A stretch of DNA of 64,000 nt from Vibrio sp. S17_S38 (GCF_014694375.1 NZ_JAAUWW010000015.1:1-64000); one strand, 5' to 3'; positions 1 to 9,351 are shown, numbered from the stretch's first letter. Notes: a model not told the origin generated them from the letters alone. Made by a program: numbers and translations.

Positions 1-1110
1 TTAACTGCTGAGTCTGACCTTTTACTACGTTGACCGGTGAAGGCGTCACTTGAATCGATGTAATGACCGCTGCCGACACATTCACATCCACCGTATTACT
101 GGTGATGCCATCTTTCGAAGCCGTTAACGTTGTGCTACCAACTCCATCACCCGAGAGTGAACCGGTTGATGACACGGTAGCCGTAGCCGTATCGATAGGT
201 GTCCACGTCACTGAGCTAGAGATGTCAGAGGACGTCGTATCACTGAACGTCGCTGTTGCAGTTAACTGCTGAGTCTGACCTTTCGCAATATTCACAGGTG
301 AAGGCGTCACTTGAATCGCAGTAATGACTGCTGCCGACACATTCACATCCACCGTATTACTGGTCACTCCATCCTTCGTGGCCGTGAGGGTCGTATTACC
401 CACCTCAACCGCAGACAATAAACCCGTTGATGACACGGTAGCCGTAGCCGTATCGATAGGTGTCCACGTCACTGAGCTAGAGATGTCAGAGGACGTCGTA
501 TCACTGAACGTCGCTGTTGCAATTAACTGCTGAGTCTGACCTTTCGCAACCTTCACCGGAGAAGGCGTTACTTGAATCGATGTAATAATGACCGCTACCG
601 ACACATTCACATCCACCGTATTACTGGTGATGCCATCTTTCGAAGCCGTTAACGTTGTGCTACCAACCTCATCACCCAAGAGTAAACCGGTTGATGACAC
701 AGTAACCGTCGTCGAATTAGCTGGCTCCCACGTCACTGAGCTAGAAATGTCAGACGATGTTGCATCACTGTACGTCGCTGTTGCGGTTAACTGTTGAGTC
801 TGACCTTTCGCAACCTTCACCGGTGAAGGCGTCACTTGAATTGATGTGATGACCGCTGCTGAAACATCCACGCTCACCGTGTTACTGGTGACACCATCCT
901 TCGTGGCCATTACTGTGGTATAACCTTCGTTAGTCGCAGTAAATACGCCTGGCTCATCAAAGCGCCCTACTTCAGAGTCGCTTGTGTGCCAATCACTCAC
1001 GGTTAAATCCGTCAATGTGCTAGATGAGCCATCAGAATAGTGACCAACCGCTTCAAAGGGCTGATCGTTACCTACTGCAAGCGTCAGTTGACTCACACCT
1101 TTCGTTGTGA
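1..1110 (-). repeat. Tandem 261-264 bp Ig-domain repeats
   Basis: Four full or partial copies of an 87-codon unit lie head to tail. One copy is 264 bp because of one extra ATT codon near 585. Segment 75-142 is identical to 600-667, while 165-260 is identical to 426-521, so neighbouring copies share different blocks. Short reading frames on the plus strand at 63, 324 and 588 are only the antisense shadow of this repeat. Confidence 0.85.
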
Positions 1111-1252
1111 TCGGTGAAGCGGTGATATCTATACGCTCTAATTTTACCGTTGATTCCGAGCCGGAGAAAGCGCCCTCTGAATTACAACCGGTTAATAACG
1201 TTAGTAGTGGAAAAACCACTATTAAAAATAAGACTTTAAAATATTGATTCAT
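1..1252 (-). CDS. Ig-repeat lipoprotein (partial, C-terminus beyond left edge)
   Basis: The reading frame is open from an ATG at 1252 to the window edge (417 codons). The first 23 residues form a lipoprotein signal: two basic-side residues, a hydrophobic core and the lipobox L-T-G-C with Cys23. After a divergent first domain (residues about 35-130) come tandem bacterial Ig-like (BIG2-type) domains of 87 residues, each starting near SIQVTPSPV and containing GQTQQLTATATYSD. At DNA level the repeats recur every 261-264 bp at about 63, 324, 588 and 849. BIG2 domains are typical of surface adhesins and envelope proteins. The gene begins 11 bases after the stop of the OmpA-type gene, so they are probably co-transcribed. 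An outer-membrane adhesive or structural role is inference; the number of repeats beyond the edge is unknown. Confidence 0.85.
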   Translation of the reverse strand, partial: MNQYFKVLFLIVVFPLLTLLTGCNSEGAFSGSESTVKLERIDITASPITTKGVSQLTLAVGNDQPFEAVGHYSDGSSSTLTDLTVSDWHTSDSEVGRFDEPGVFTATNEGYTTVMATKDGVTSNTVSVDVSAAVITSIQVTPSPVKVAKGQTQQLTATATYSDATSSDISSSVTWEPANSTTVTVSSTGLLLGDEVGSTTLTASKDGITSNTVDVNVSVAVIITSIQVTPSPVKVAKGQTQQLIATATFSDTTSSDISSSVTWTPIDTATATVSSTGLLSAVEVGNTTLTATKDGVTSNTVDVNVSAAVITAIQVTPSPVNIAKGQTQQLTATATFSDTTSSDISSSVTWTPIDTATATVSSTGSLSGDGVGSTTLTASKDGITSNTVDVNVSAAVITSIQVTPSPVNVVKGQTQQL

Positions 1253-1263
1253 CGTAATACAAC

Positions 1264-2262
1264 CTATTCTTGAAACTGGAAGCTAGGGATGGTGATCTCA
1301 ACTCGGCGATTTTCAGCTCGTCCTTCTGCAGTATTGTTATCTGCAACAGGTTGAGACTCACCTTCACCTCTCCACTTAAGTTGTGCCTGTGCGGCACCCA
1401 ATTCAATCAGTTTATTCACGACCGCTTGAGCACGATGCTCAGATAGGTTTTGATTGTAGAGTGCTGAGCCTGTTGAGTCAGTGTGTCCAACAACCACGGC
1501 CTGAGCTTGTGGGTAAGAATTTAATACTGAAGAGGTCTCAGTTAATTGGTCAGTAAACTCTTGGCTAGGTTCGACTGAATCAAAACCAAACAATCCATCT
1601 GTAGTTTTTGGTGAAAATGCCTGTATTTGAGGCGGTGCTTTTGCAGTGGCTGTCTCTTTAACGGGAGTATCTTCAATAATAGACGTCGGTGCTGTTTCGA
1701 CTAACGCTGGTTGAGTTGTGCTGCCAAACGTATAGGTTAGACTGACCAACAATCCATGGCTATCATACTTACCCGTGTTTGACTTACCAATACTGTCAAT
1801 GTATTGATAGCCCATTGATAATCGGACGTTAGGATTAAAGTGATAGTTAATCCCCACCTCACCAAGAGGAGAAAAACCTGTTGCATCGCTCTTACTTGAA
1901 GACAGTTGTGTTTTTTCCATGTCCCAATAAGCAGCACCAATTCGACCGTACAAACTCAGGTCATCTTGTAGGTACCAATCGTAACGCAGAGCACTTTCAA
2001 TCAACCAAGTTTTAACATTAACCGATGTGGCGTCCGCCTTTAGTTCATCGTGATATTGATAGCCTAAATCCCAACTCCAGGAGGGAGTAAACTGTAACCC
2101 GCCATAGAGACCTAAAATTATTCCCTCTGGATTTGAATGATTGTAATTGTCGTCTAGGGCCCATTGATACCCACCCTTTACGCCAACAAAAATCTGAGGG
2201 GATTCCGGCGCAGCCAGTACTGGAATACTGAATAAACCTGTAAGTAATATTGTTTTTTTCAT
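1264..2262 (-). CDS. OmpA-family outer-membrane protein
   Basis: This 332-residue protein has a cleavable signal peptide (MKKTILLTGLFSIPVLA), then a region to about residue 178 with alternating aromatic strands such as SWDLGYQYHD and a final TYTF strand, consistent with an 8-strand barrel. A Pro/Thr/Ala-rich linker follows, then an OmpA C-terminal peptidoglycan-binding domain (about 215-332) with the HTDSTGS and NLSEHRAQ motifs that carry the conserved Asp and Arg. The ATG at 2262 is preferred over an upstream in-frame codon because the signal peptide starts there and AAAGAAATT precedes it. It anchors the outer membrane to the wall. It heads an operon with the Ig-repeat lipoprotein and has a large inverted repeat in its leader. 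It is not assigned to a specific OmpA paralogue. Confidence 0.88.
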   Translation of the reverse strand: MKKTILLTGLFSIPVLAAPESPQIFVGVKGGYQWALDDNYNHSNPEGIILGLYGGLQFTPSWSWDLGYQYHDELKADATSVNVKTWLIESALRYDWYLQDDLSLYGRIGAAYWDMEKTQLSSSKSDATGFSPLGEVGINYHFNPNVRLSMGYQYIDSIGKSNTGKYDSHGLLVSLTYTFGSTTQPALVETAPTSIIEDTPVKETATAKAPPQIQAFSPKTTDGLFGFDSVEPSQEFTDQLTETSSVLNSYPQAQAVVVGHTDSTGSALYNQNLSEHRAQAVVNKLIELGAAQAQLKWRGEGESQPVADNNTAEGRAENRRVEITIPSFQFQE

Positions 2263-2281
2263 AATTTCTTTATATATCAAC

Positions 2282-2322
2282 GCATAGTATATGGATATAT
2301 AACATATATCCATATACTATGC
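2282..2322. promoter_or_regulatory. Perfect 19-bp inverted repeat upstream of OmpA gene
   Basis: The left arm GCATAGTATATGGATATAT (2282-2300), the spacer AAC, and the exact reverse complement (2304-2322) form a hairpin or operator ending 20 bases before the OmpA start codon. It is very AT-rich and has no U-tract toward the gene, so a terminator role is unlikely. A dimeric operator or a 5'-UTR stabilising stem are the two natural readings. Confidence 0.7.
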
Positions 2323-2593
2323 ATGGAAATATTATGTTATTTTCAATCAAACATTGTGTTTATCTATATGGGGACTTAAAGCAACTGATCGGCTTGGTTT
2401 GTACTTTATTTTCTACAAAGAACGAACTCTCTATCCAAAAAATGAAAACCAAAATAGCCGGTCTCAGAGAGATAAATATCGATAGAAGGTAGCGCAAGAA
2501 AGCGAAAGAGACTCACAAATAGAGTCTACAGATAATAACTGGTTTTGATGCATTTGCTTTGCTATCAGAACACTAGAATTATTTAAGTTCACT
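2323..2593. other. Intergenic DNA without recognised gene
   Basis: This AT-rich stretch lies between the OmpA leader and the transposase fragment. No open frame with a ribosome-binding site and no clear insertion-sequence end was seen. It probably contains the OmpA promoter on the minus strand and debris from the insertion. Confidence 0.4.
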
Positions 2594-2996
2594 TTTCGAA
2601 CTTAGCTGGGCTTTTTCTGATAAACCTAATAGTGAGCTAACGACCAGAGCCCTACGTCTTGCAGTCCAAAAGCGAAAAATTAAAGGTAATGTCATTTTTC
2701 ATTCAGATCAAGGTTGTCAATATACTAGTTATTCTTTTCAAGGGTCACTAAAGGAAAATGGTATTGAAGGAAGTATGAGCCGTGCAGGAAATTGCTTAGA
2801 TAATGCAGTCACAGAACGATTTTTTAGAAGTTTAAAATCTGAGCGAGTTAATTATCGGCGTTATGACACTCGGCACCAAGCCATAAGTGACATTGTTGAT
2901 TATATCGAACCGTTCTATAACCAAAAAAGGAAACATTTAAGATCGGGGAATATATCACCAGTGCAATATGAGCATAAATTACAGAAAACAGCCTAA
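2594..2996 (+). pseudogene. IS3-family transposase OrfB, 3' fragment
   Basis: One open frame encodes the C-terminal part of an rve/DDE integrase: WAFSDKPNSELTTRAL, then VIFHSDQGCQYTS (second Asp), then SRAGNCLDNAVTERFF (catalytic Glu) and a final YNQKRKHL / SPVQYE segment. This is the canonical IS3 OrfB C-terminus. The N-terminal half, OrfA and the left terminal repeat are absent, so it is a dead remnant. An internal ATG at 2775 would give 73 residues but nothing suggests it is expressed. The 5' break lies near 2594. No direct target repeat could be identified. Confidence 0.85.
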
Positions 2997-3148
2997 AACA
3001 ATCTCCAATTTTAGTTGAGCCTTACAGGTAGAACAGGTGGTTTAAGAAGGATATTAGAAAATAGGCCATTTCCGTCAGCCCTTATAAATAAAGGGCTGTC
3101 GGCTTACATTCGACTTTTCGCTGAAATGGGCGCAAAACCCCTATTTGG

Positions 3149-4360
3149 TTAAGTCTTCTTACCAATAACCCGAAGAACGATCTGTTTACGAATTTCACTT
3201 AAGTGTACCGCTTTATCTTTTTGCCAAGGTAAAGGACGCAATAATGCCATAGCCTTAATGCCTAATCTTGCCGTTAATAAACCAACACCAATTCCTTGTG
3301 CTGCTCGCGCTGAAAGCTTACCTGCAATATCAATCGACAGTGCATGCATACTCGCATCTACCACTAATTCACTTGCTCCTGCTGCCGCCATATTAATAAA
3401 GACAAGTTTCACTAATCGTAAACGTGAAAAGTAACCAAGCTCAACACCATACACCTTACCTAATTCATTAATCAGCTTAAAGTTACGCCAAGCAATTAAG
3501 ACCATATCAGCAATGGCGAGTGGACTAATTGCAACTAATACTGCGGCTTCGCATGAATAATTAGCGACAAGTTTTTTCGCTTGTTGGTCTTGAAGGCTGA
3601 CCACCATAGAATCGTATAGCTCGATCACATCTGCATCATTATGATTAGCCGTGACTGATTTTTTCCAACGATCATAACCAACATTCTCAAGTGTTATTCC
3701 AGCATCTTTAGCAATCAACTCACAAAAAGGATAAGCTTTACCATAGCTTGCTTGCTTAGTGTTTATTTTTGATGAATTAACCGAGTTCGCATAAATAATA
3801 TCCATGGCTTTTTCTTGGTTACTCAATTGATTACGCAGGCGGCGTAGCTTCCATAATTCTCTGCCAATGACCACAACACCAAAAGATGCAGCCCCTGCAA
3901 TAAGGGCAGACCAACCCAACGATAGCCAATTATTGGTTTGATAAGCCGTTACAATGTTATTAACACACTGCCAACCCAATAAACCTGCAAACGAAAGACA
4001 ACCAATCGACCACAATAAAGGACGTTTACCTTTTGGGTGGATAACTTCCACCATTTGAGCCTCTAAAGCTTGTCCTTGAACGATGGCAGATTGCTCTGAA
4101 AGTGTCATAGGCGTAAATTGAGTCTGTTCAGTAAAATTCACTTTAGCCGTTAAATTCTCAGCACCTTCTACTTCGTTAACAATTTTTTGTAATTCTTGCT
4201 GCCCTCTTAATAAGGTTTTCGTTGGCTTGGGAGTCGATTTTGTTGGTTGAGTAACGGCTATTGATTCGCTATCTATTGTTGAAGCGTTAGGATCTAACTC
4301 ACCATCATAAGAATCAAATTTATCACTAGAAAATACCTTCCTCGATTTATAATCACTCAT
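3149..4360 (-). CDS. ycjF: YcjF family inner-membrane protein (TIGR01620/DUF697)
   Basis: The protein has 403 residues: a long charged, probably disordered N-terminus (to about 110), two hydrophobic segments near 112-130 (LLWSIGCLSFAGLLGW) and 145-165, and a C-terminal DUF697 region with further hydrophobic stretches. This is the YcjF/TIGR01620 arrangement. Its ATG overlaps the end of ycjX by four bases (ATGA), so translation is coupled. In enterobacteria and vibrios ycjX and ycjF accompany the phage-shock (psp) genes and respond to envelope stress; the biochemical role is not settled. No pspABC genes lie in the window. Confidence 0.85.
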   Translation of the reverse strand: MSDYKSRKVFSSDKFDSYDGELDPNASTIDSESIAVTQPTKSTPKPTKTLLRGQQELQKIVNEVEGAENLTAKVNFTEQTQFTPMTLSEQSAIVQGQALEAQMVEVIHPKGKRPLLWSIGCLSFAGLLGWQCVNNIVTAYQTNNWLSLGWSALIAGAASFGVVVIGRELWKLRRLRNQLSNQEKAMDIIYANSVNSSKINTKQASYGKAYPFCELIAKDAGITLENVGYDRWKKSVTANHNDADVIELYDSMVVSLQDQQAKKLVANYSCEAAVLVAISPLAIADMVLIAWRNFKLINELGKVYGVELGYFSRLRLVKLVFINMAAAGASELVVDASMHALSIDIAGKLSARAAQGIGVGLLTARLGIKAMALLRPLPWQKDKAVHLSEIRKQIVLRVIGKKT

Positions 4361-5763
4361 CGTAATTTATCTCCTAATAAAAACTGCATCGCTTTATCCA
4401 CTCGAATGTGTGGCAATGACTGACCTTGTGGGATTTTTAAAGGTCGGAACTGATGAAAATCAAAGCCATGTTGTTGCCAATATTGTGCATTGGGTAATTT
4501 TGCCGGTACTTCACCGGGATAAAGAGTCAATGTTTCTTCATCCAGCGTAGTGCCTTTAATCGCTTGTAAGGTTGTATCTCCAGCACTGGCATAACCAGGC
4601 ATCGTGGCTTGAATAGACGATAAACTCATGCATTCCATATCAATGCCTTCATAGGACACATGTTGCCACGCTTCATTCACCAGCTGTTGCAATAGCGATA
4701 CCATATTGCCATGTTGATCCGGAGTAACATGATCAGCTTTAGTGGCAACAAAAAGCACCTTGTCAATTTTGGCTGAAAATAAACGTTTAAGAATAGAGTT
4801 ACGTCCATACTTAAAGCTTTGTAAAAGTTGAGTGATCGCCCCACTCATATCATTAAAAGAATCATGTCCGGCATTGAGAGGTTGTAAACAATCCACCAGC
4901 ACTATTTGTCGATCAAAACTGGCAAAATGCTCTTGATAAAAGGCTTTGACAATTTTCTTTTTGTATTCATTAAAACGTGAACGCAGCATGGCATACGACG
5001 AATTTTTATTAATGTCTTTTAGTGACTTCCCATCCGTATCAACCTCTATCATCACAGGAAAAAACTGTAACACTGGCGCCCCTTCCAACTCACCAGGTAA
5101 AACGAACCGCCCAGGTTGCACCCAGTGTAATCCTGCCTTTTTACATTCGTGTAAATATAGAGTGTAAGATCTTGCCAACTCAGCAACACGGTTTTCATTC
5201 GCACTCGCATATAAGTCAAAGTGGTTTAATTTAACTAGCCACTCTTTAGCTAGTGCGGCACGCACGCTAGACGTACCATCAGAAGTCAGATGTTTTAATT
5301 GCTCGTTAGACCATTGCTCAAAAGTCATATCCAGCAAAGGAAGATCCAATAGCCATTCCCCCGGATAATCCACAATATCTAAATACAAAGTAGAAGTTGA
5401 TTTAAGTAAACGACGTGCCCCTTTTTTAGGTTTAAACCGAATAGCTAAGCGAATTTCGCTGACATCGCGAGTTGGCTCCGGCCATTTTGGTGGCGTTGAA
5501 TTTAGTTGCTCTATCGCTAAATCATAATCAAACCTTGGAACCATTAAGTTGGTTTGAGGAATACGCTTTGCACCAAGTAATTGTTTATTACGGCTAGCTT
5601 CAAACAGAGGCAAATTATCTTGGGTTGAACTATGAAGTAACTGGTTCACTAATGAAGTAATAAACGCTGTTTTTCCTGCTCGAGATAAGCCCGTCACAGC
5701 CAAACGTAAGTGGCGGTCAAGGCTACGCTTTACGAGATCATTCACTTCTTGCTTTAACTTCAT
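4357..5763 (-). CDS. ycjX: YcjX family P-loop GTPase-like protein
   Basis: The protein has 468 residues, the usual length for YcjX. A Walker A loop GLSRAGKT sits at residues 25-32, a hydrophobic DIVDYPGEW segment resembles Walker B/switch II, and FVATKADHV is a NKxD-like nucleotide specificity motif. The family is a predicted GTP-binding cytosolic partner of YcjF. GGAG seven bases before the ATG supports the start. It forms a two-gene operon with ycjF by a four-base overlap. Confidence 0.9.
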   Translation of the reverse strand: MKLKQEVNDLVKRSLDRHLRLAVTGLSRAGKTAFITSLVNQLLHSSTQDNLPLFEASRNKQLLGAKRIPQTNLMVPRFDYDLAIEQLNSTPPKWPEPTRDVSEIRLAIRFKPKKGARRLLKSTSTLYLDIVDYPGEWLLDLPLLDMTFEQWSNEQLKHLTSDGTSSVRAALAKEWLVKLNHFDLYASANENRVAELARSYTLYLHECKKAGLHWVQPGRFVLPGELEGAPVLQFFPVMIEVDTDGKSLKDINKNSSYAMLRSRFNEYKKKIVKAFYQEHFASFDRQIVLVDCLQPLNAGHDSFNDMSGAITQLLQSFKYGRNSILKRLFSAKIDKVLFVATKADHVTPDQHGNMVSLLQQLVNEAWQHVSYEGIDMECMSLSSIQATMPGYASAGDTTLQAIKGTTLDEETLTLYPGEVPAKLPNAQYWQQHGFDFHQFRPLKIPQGQSLPHIRVDKAMQFLLGDKLR

Positions 5764-5827
5764 TAACTACTCCAACCATACGATAAGGTAAGACACACAT
5801 AATACCACTGACGAATTTATAAATAAA

Positions 5828-5857
5828 AAAGGCTCGCATAAATTCATGCGAGCCTTT
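5828..5857. terminator. Rho-independent terminator
   Basis: Perfect 12-bp arms AAAGGCTCGCAT and ATGCGAGCCTTT surround a six-base loop. On the minus strand the stem is followed by TTTATTT, which fits termination of the small membrane protein gene just upstream. Confidence 0.8.
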
Positions 5858-5881
5858 GTAACATAGGATGAATAAAGAGAA

Positions 5882-6076
5882 TTAATCTTCTTGTATCATT
5901 TTATAAATTACGAACAACGCTAACTCTAAGAACAAAGCTAGAACAATGGTCATGGTAACAAACGTACCTAAAGGTTCACTGAAAATAGAGATCCCAAAGC
6001 GAATGAGTTCAAAAATCGTATAACCACCAACCACTATCGCGATAAGAATTTGTAATATCCGTACAAAACGTGGCAT
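5882..6076 (-). CDS. Small two-span membrane protein, unknown
   Basis: This 64-residue protein has two hydrophobic segments (about residues 7-25 and 37-59) separated by a short loop, and an acidic C-terminus (KMIQED). AGGAG lies eight bases before the ATG, and a strong terminator follows, so it looks like a real monocistronic gene. It is not PspD by sequence. I do not recognise the family. It sits between fumarase and ycjX. Confidence 0.7.
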   Translation of the reverse strand: MPRFVRILQILIAIVVGGYTIFELIRFGISIFSEPLGTFVTMTIVLALFLELALFVIYKMIQED

Positions 6077-6183
6077 GTCATCTCCTAAATATTCAGCCGT
6101 AAATACTTATGTCAATTACGTATGTGTAAGTTAAGTATATGTTCAATAACCAAACTATAATCAATTTCCTTTGATTAGTCAGG

Positions 6184-7701
6184 TTATTTTTCCATTTCAG
6201 CTATTTTTACCTTCCAGGTATCAGGTCCGATTTGGTGGGCATTTGCCCCTGTAGAATCAACCGCAACCGTAACGGGCATATCTTTTACTTCAAATTCGTA
6301 AATAGCTTCCATACCTAATTCTTCAAACGCCACAACACGTGCTTTTTTAATCGCTTTCGCCACCAAATACGCTGCGCCGCCGACTGCCATGAGATAAACC
6401 GATTTATTATTTTTAATCGACTCAACGGTTGCCGCGCCACGCTCAGCCTTACCAATCATTCCCATAATGCCGGTTTCTTCTAGCATCATGTCGGTAAATT
6501 GATCCATACGTGTGGATGTTGTTGGTCCTGCTGGACCGACAACTTCATCACCAACAGCGTCAACAGGGCCAACGTAATAAATAAATTTACCTTTAAAATC
6601 TAGTCCTTCAGGTAAGCCTTCACCGCTTTCTAATAAACTCTGAATACGTTTATGAGCAGCATCTCGTCCAGTTAGAATTTTACCCGACAATAAAACCGTT
6701 TCACCTGTTTTCCATTCTTGGACATCTTCTTTGGTCACTTCATCTAAGTTTACTCGACGAGTATTCTCGCCGGCTTCCCAAGTGATTTTTGGCCAATCTT
6801 CTAGTTTTGGTGGATCTAATTGAGCAGGACCAGAGCCATCTAAAGTAAAATGAACATGGCGTGTCGCTGCGCAGTTTGGAATTAAGCACACAGGTTTAGA
6901 CGCTGCGTGAGTAGGCGCGGTTTTAATTTTCACATCCACAACAGTAGTTAAACCGCCAAGGCCTTGTGCACCAATACCAAGCTTGTTCACACGGTTAAAA
7001 ATATCAACACGCAATTTTTCTTCTGTGGTTTCAGGGCCGCGTTCTATCAGCTCGGCAATATCAATGTGCTCCATTAAAGATTCTTTTGCCAACACTGCTG
7101 CTTTTTCTGCCGTGCCGCCAATACCTATTCCTAGCATGCCCGGAGGACACCAACCTGCTCCCATTAATGGCAAAGTTTTTTCAACCCATTCAGCAATATC
7201 ATCCGATGGGTTTAACATCACCATTTTGGTTTTATTTTCTGAGCCCCCGCCTTTTGCTGCAATTTGAATATCGACTTTATTACCAGGAACCATATTAATA
7301 TGCACAACACCCGGCGTATTATCTTTAGTATTAATTCGTTTACCTGCAGGATCTGACAATATGGATGCTCTCAACGGATTATCAGGATTGGTATAAGCTT
7401 GACGAATGCCTTCATCAACCATTTGTTGTACCGTCATATCGGTTTCATCCCACGATACTTCCATCCCGATATTAACAAAACACGTCACAATCCCAGTATC
7501 TTGACAAATTGGGCGGTGCCCTTCGGCTGACATGCGTGAATTAATTAATATCTGAGCAATAGCATCTTTCGCCGCTTGGCTTTCTTCTTTGTTATACGCT
7601 TTTTCGAGCGCTTGAATAAAATCCAGAGGATGATAATAAGAGATATATTGGAGGGCATCAGCAACGCTGCTGATCACATCTTGCTTACGGATAACGGTCA
7701 T
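6184..7701 (-). CDS. fumA: Fumarate hydratase, class I (iron-sulfur)
   Basis: This cytosolic 505-residue enzyme interconverts fumarate and malate in the TCA cycle. It is the single-chain class I form with fused alpha and beta domains. Three cysteines spaced as in E. coli FumA/FumB are visible: Cys66 (RPICQDTG), Cys185 (WCPPG) and Cys277 (NCAATRH), the expected [4Fe-4S] ligands. The C-terminal domain contains GPTTSTRMDQF. GAGG nine bases before the ATG supports the start. FumA and FumB cannot be told apart here. As an oxygen-sensitive cluster enzyme it is often complemented by FumC elsewhere; none is in the window. Confidence 0.93.
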   Translation of the reverse strand: MTVIRKQDVISSVADALQYISYYHPLDFIQALEKAYNKEESQAAKDAIAQILINSRMSAEGHRPICQDTGIVTCFVNIGMEVSWDETDMTVQQMVDEGIRQAYTNPDNPLRASILSDPAGKRINTKDNTPGVVHINMVPGNKVDIQIAAKGGGSENKTKMVMLNPSDDIAEWVEKTLPLMGAGWCPPGMLGIGIGGTAEKAAVLAKESLMEHIDIAELIERGPETTEEKLRVDIFNRVNKLGIGAQGLGGLTTVVDVKIKTAPTHAASKPVCLIPNCAATRHVHFTLDGSGPAQLDPPKLEDWPKITWEAGENTRRVNLDEVTKEDVQEWKTGETVLLSGKILTGRDAAHKRIQSLLESGEGLPEGLDFKGKFIYYVGPVDAVGDEVVGPAGPTTSTRMDQFTDMMLEETGIMGMIGKAERGAATVESIKNNKSVYLMAVGGAAYLVAKAIKKARVVAFEELGMEAIYEFEVKDMPVTVAVDSTGANAHQIGPDTWKVKIAEMEK

Positions 7702-7956
7702 AATTGCCTCAGTAATAATGATTCTTCACCTGAAAATACTTGAATAATCGGACGACATAGTACTTACGCGTCCATTTTCATTCATCTATCTAATTCAATT
7801 AACAAGTGGTGATTAAATTCTTTTTAGATTATTAGGTTACTGTTCTTGTAACTCGATTGCTTTGTGCGGTTTTATGATACTCTTGCTACTCGCTAGATAC
7901 CATGCAACGATTGAATCCTTGTCACAATTTACGTAATGAAAAATCAAATAAAAACC

Positions 7957-9351
7957 ATGAAAGCTACGTTGTCACATTCAGTTAACATAGAAATGCTCAA
8001 TTATTCGTCAGATTTAAGTTTGACCTATTTTTCACGTCTGCAGCACCTACCTTGGGCAATGTTGTTACGCTCTGCTGCCGAAGGACATCCAAACAATCGT
8101 TACGATATTTTAGTCGCCAACCCTATCGCGACTTTAATAACGAAAGACGAACGTACCCAAGTAACACTCTATACAGAAAATAACGTAACCACACACGAGC
8201 TAAACCAAGATCCATTTGAACTGTTAGAGCACTATCAAGCTAAATTATTACCCCCATTATCTCCTATTGATAACATCCCTTTCATTGGCGGTGCATTGGG
8301 TTATTTTAGCTATGATCTGGGGAGACGTATTGAAACCATTCCTAGCACTGCCGCTGAAGATATTCCAACGGCCGATATGGCGATTGGGATCTATGAGTGG
8401 GCGTTAATCATAGATCATCAATTAAAACGTGCTTATTTTGTTGGGCAGAACTTAGACAAACATCAGCAATGGTTGGGTGAACAACAAAAAAAGACCAATG
8501 ACGAATTCAAACTCACCTCCGCTTGGTCTTCCAATATGACTAAATCGGAATACTCTGAAAAGTTCGCCACCATTCAAGAATACTTACATTCTGGTGATTG
8601 TTACCAGATCAATCTTGCACAACGATTTATGGCCAGCTACCAAGGTAGTGAATGGCAAGCCTACCAAAAACTTGAAAATAGTAACCATGCGCCTTTTTCT
8701 GCTTTCATTAGAACTAATGAGCTTGCAGTGATGAGCATTTCACCAGAAAGATTTTTGTTACTCAACAATGATTCATCCAAACTAAACATTGAAACGAAGC
8801 CGATTAAAGGCACTCGCCCTCGCAGCTCTGATCCACAAGAAGATACAGAACTTGCGCATCAGCTAAAAAATGCTGAAAAAGATCAAGCTGAAAACTTAAT
8901 GATTGTTGATTTACTACGTAATGATATTGGTCGAGTAGCAAAGCCCGGTACCGTAACCGTTCCTCTTTTATTTGAAATCGAAAGCTTTCCTGCGGTGCAT
9001 CATCTAGTCAGTACCATACGAGCAGAGCTTGATTCGAAGCAATCAGCCTCTACATTATTGAGGGCTTGTTTCCCTGGTGGTTCTATTACTGGTGCACCTA
9101 AAATTCGAGCAATGCAGATTATTGAAGAGCTAGAACCACATCGAAGAAACCTTTATTGTGGCAGCATTGGCTATATTAGTCGCTGTGGCAATATGGACAG
9201 CAACATAACCATACGCACATTACTGGCTCATCAGGGGAACCTATACTCTTGGGCTGGCGGTGGTATTGTTGCAGATAGCGAAATGGAAGCTGAATACCAA
9301 GAAACTCTTGATAAAGTCAGCAGAATTTTACCTATATTGTCAGACTGTTAA
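7957..9351 (+). CDS. pabB: Aminodeoxychorismate synthase component I
   Basis: PabB aminates chorismate to 4-amino-4-deoxychorismate with ammonia supplied by PabA, the first step to p-aminobenzoate and folate. Visible chorismate-enzyme motifs are KPIKGTRPR, the DLLRNDIGRVAKPGTV stretch, and FPGGSITGAPKIRAMQII near the C-terminus. The N-terminus FSRLQHLPWAMLLRSA matches E. coli PabB when translation starts at 7957 (464 residues); an in-frame ATG at 7936 adds seven residues and cannot be excluded, as neither has a good ribosome-binding site. The KPIKGTRPR motif with its first Lys separates it from anthranilate synthase TrpE. It is followed by nudL 62 bases later. Confidence 0.92.
   Translation: MKATLSHSVNIEMLNYSSDLSLTYFSRLQHLPWAMLLRSAAEGHPNNRYDILVANPIATLITKDERTQVTLYTENNVTTHELNQDPFELLEHYQAKLLPPLSPIDNIPFIGGALGYFSYDLGRRIETIPSTAAEDIPTADMAIGIYEWALIIDHQLKRAYFVGQNLDKHQQWLGEQQKKTNDEFKLTSAWSSNMTKSEYSEKFATIQEYLHSGDCYQINLAQRFMASYQGSEWQAYQKLENSNHAPFSAFIRTNELAVMSISPERFLLLNNDSSKLNIETKPIKGTRPRSSDPQEDTELAHQLKNAEKDQAENLMIVDLLRNDIGRVAKPGTVTVPLLFEIESFPAVHHLVSTIRAELDSKQSASTLLRACFPGGSITGAPKIRAMQIIEELEPHRRNLYCGSIGYISRCGNMDSNITIRTLLAHQGNLYSWAGGGIVADSEMEAEYQETLDKVSRILPILSDC

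Noticed and set aside
63..797. Three similar plus-strand frames of 69 codons
   Set aside because: They are the antisense of the Ig-repeat lipoprotein, whose minus-strand frame has a lipoprotein signal and runs unbroken.
1..1110. CRISPR-like regular repetition
   Set aside because: Units of about 261 bp are protein-coding with codon periodicity; there are no short repeats with unique spacers.
3076..3098. Hairpin CAGCCCTT / AAGGGCTG after ycjF as terminator
   Set aside because: There is a stem, but no T tract on the ycjF strand, so it was not listed as a terminator.
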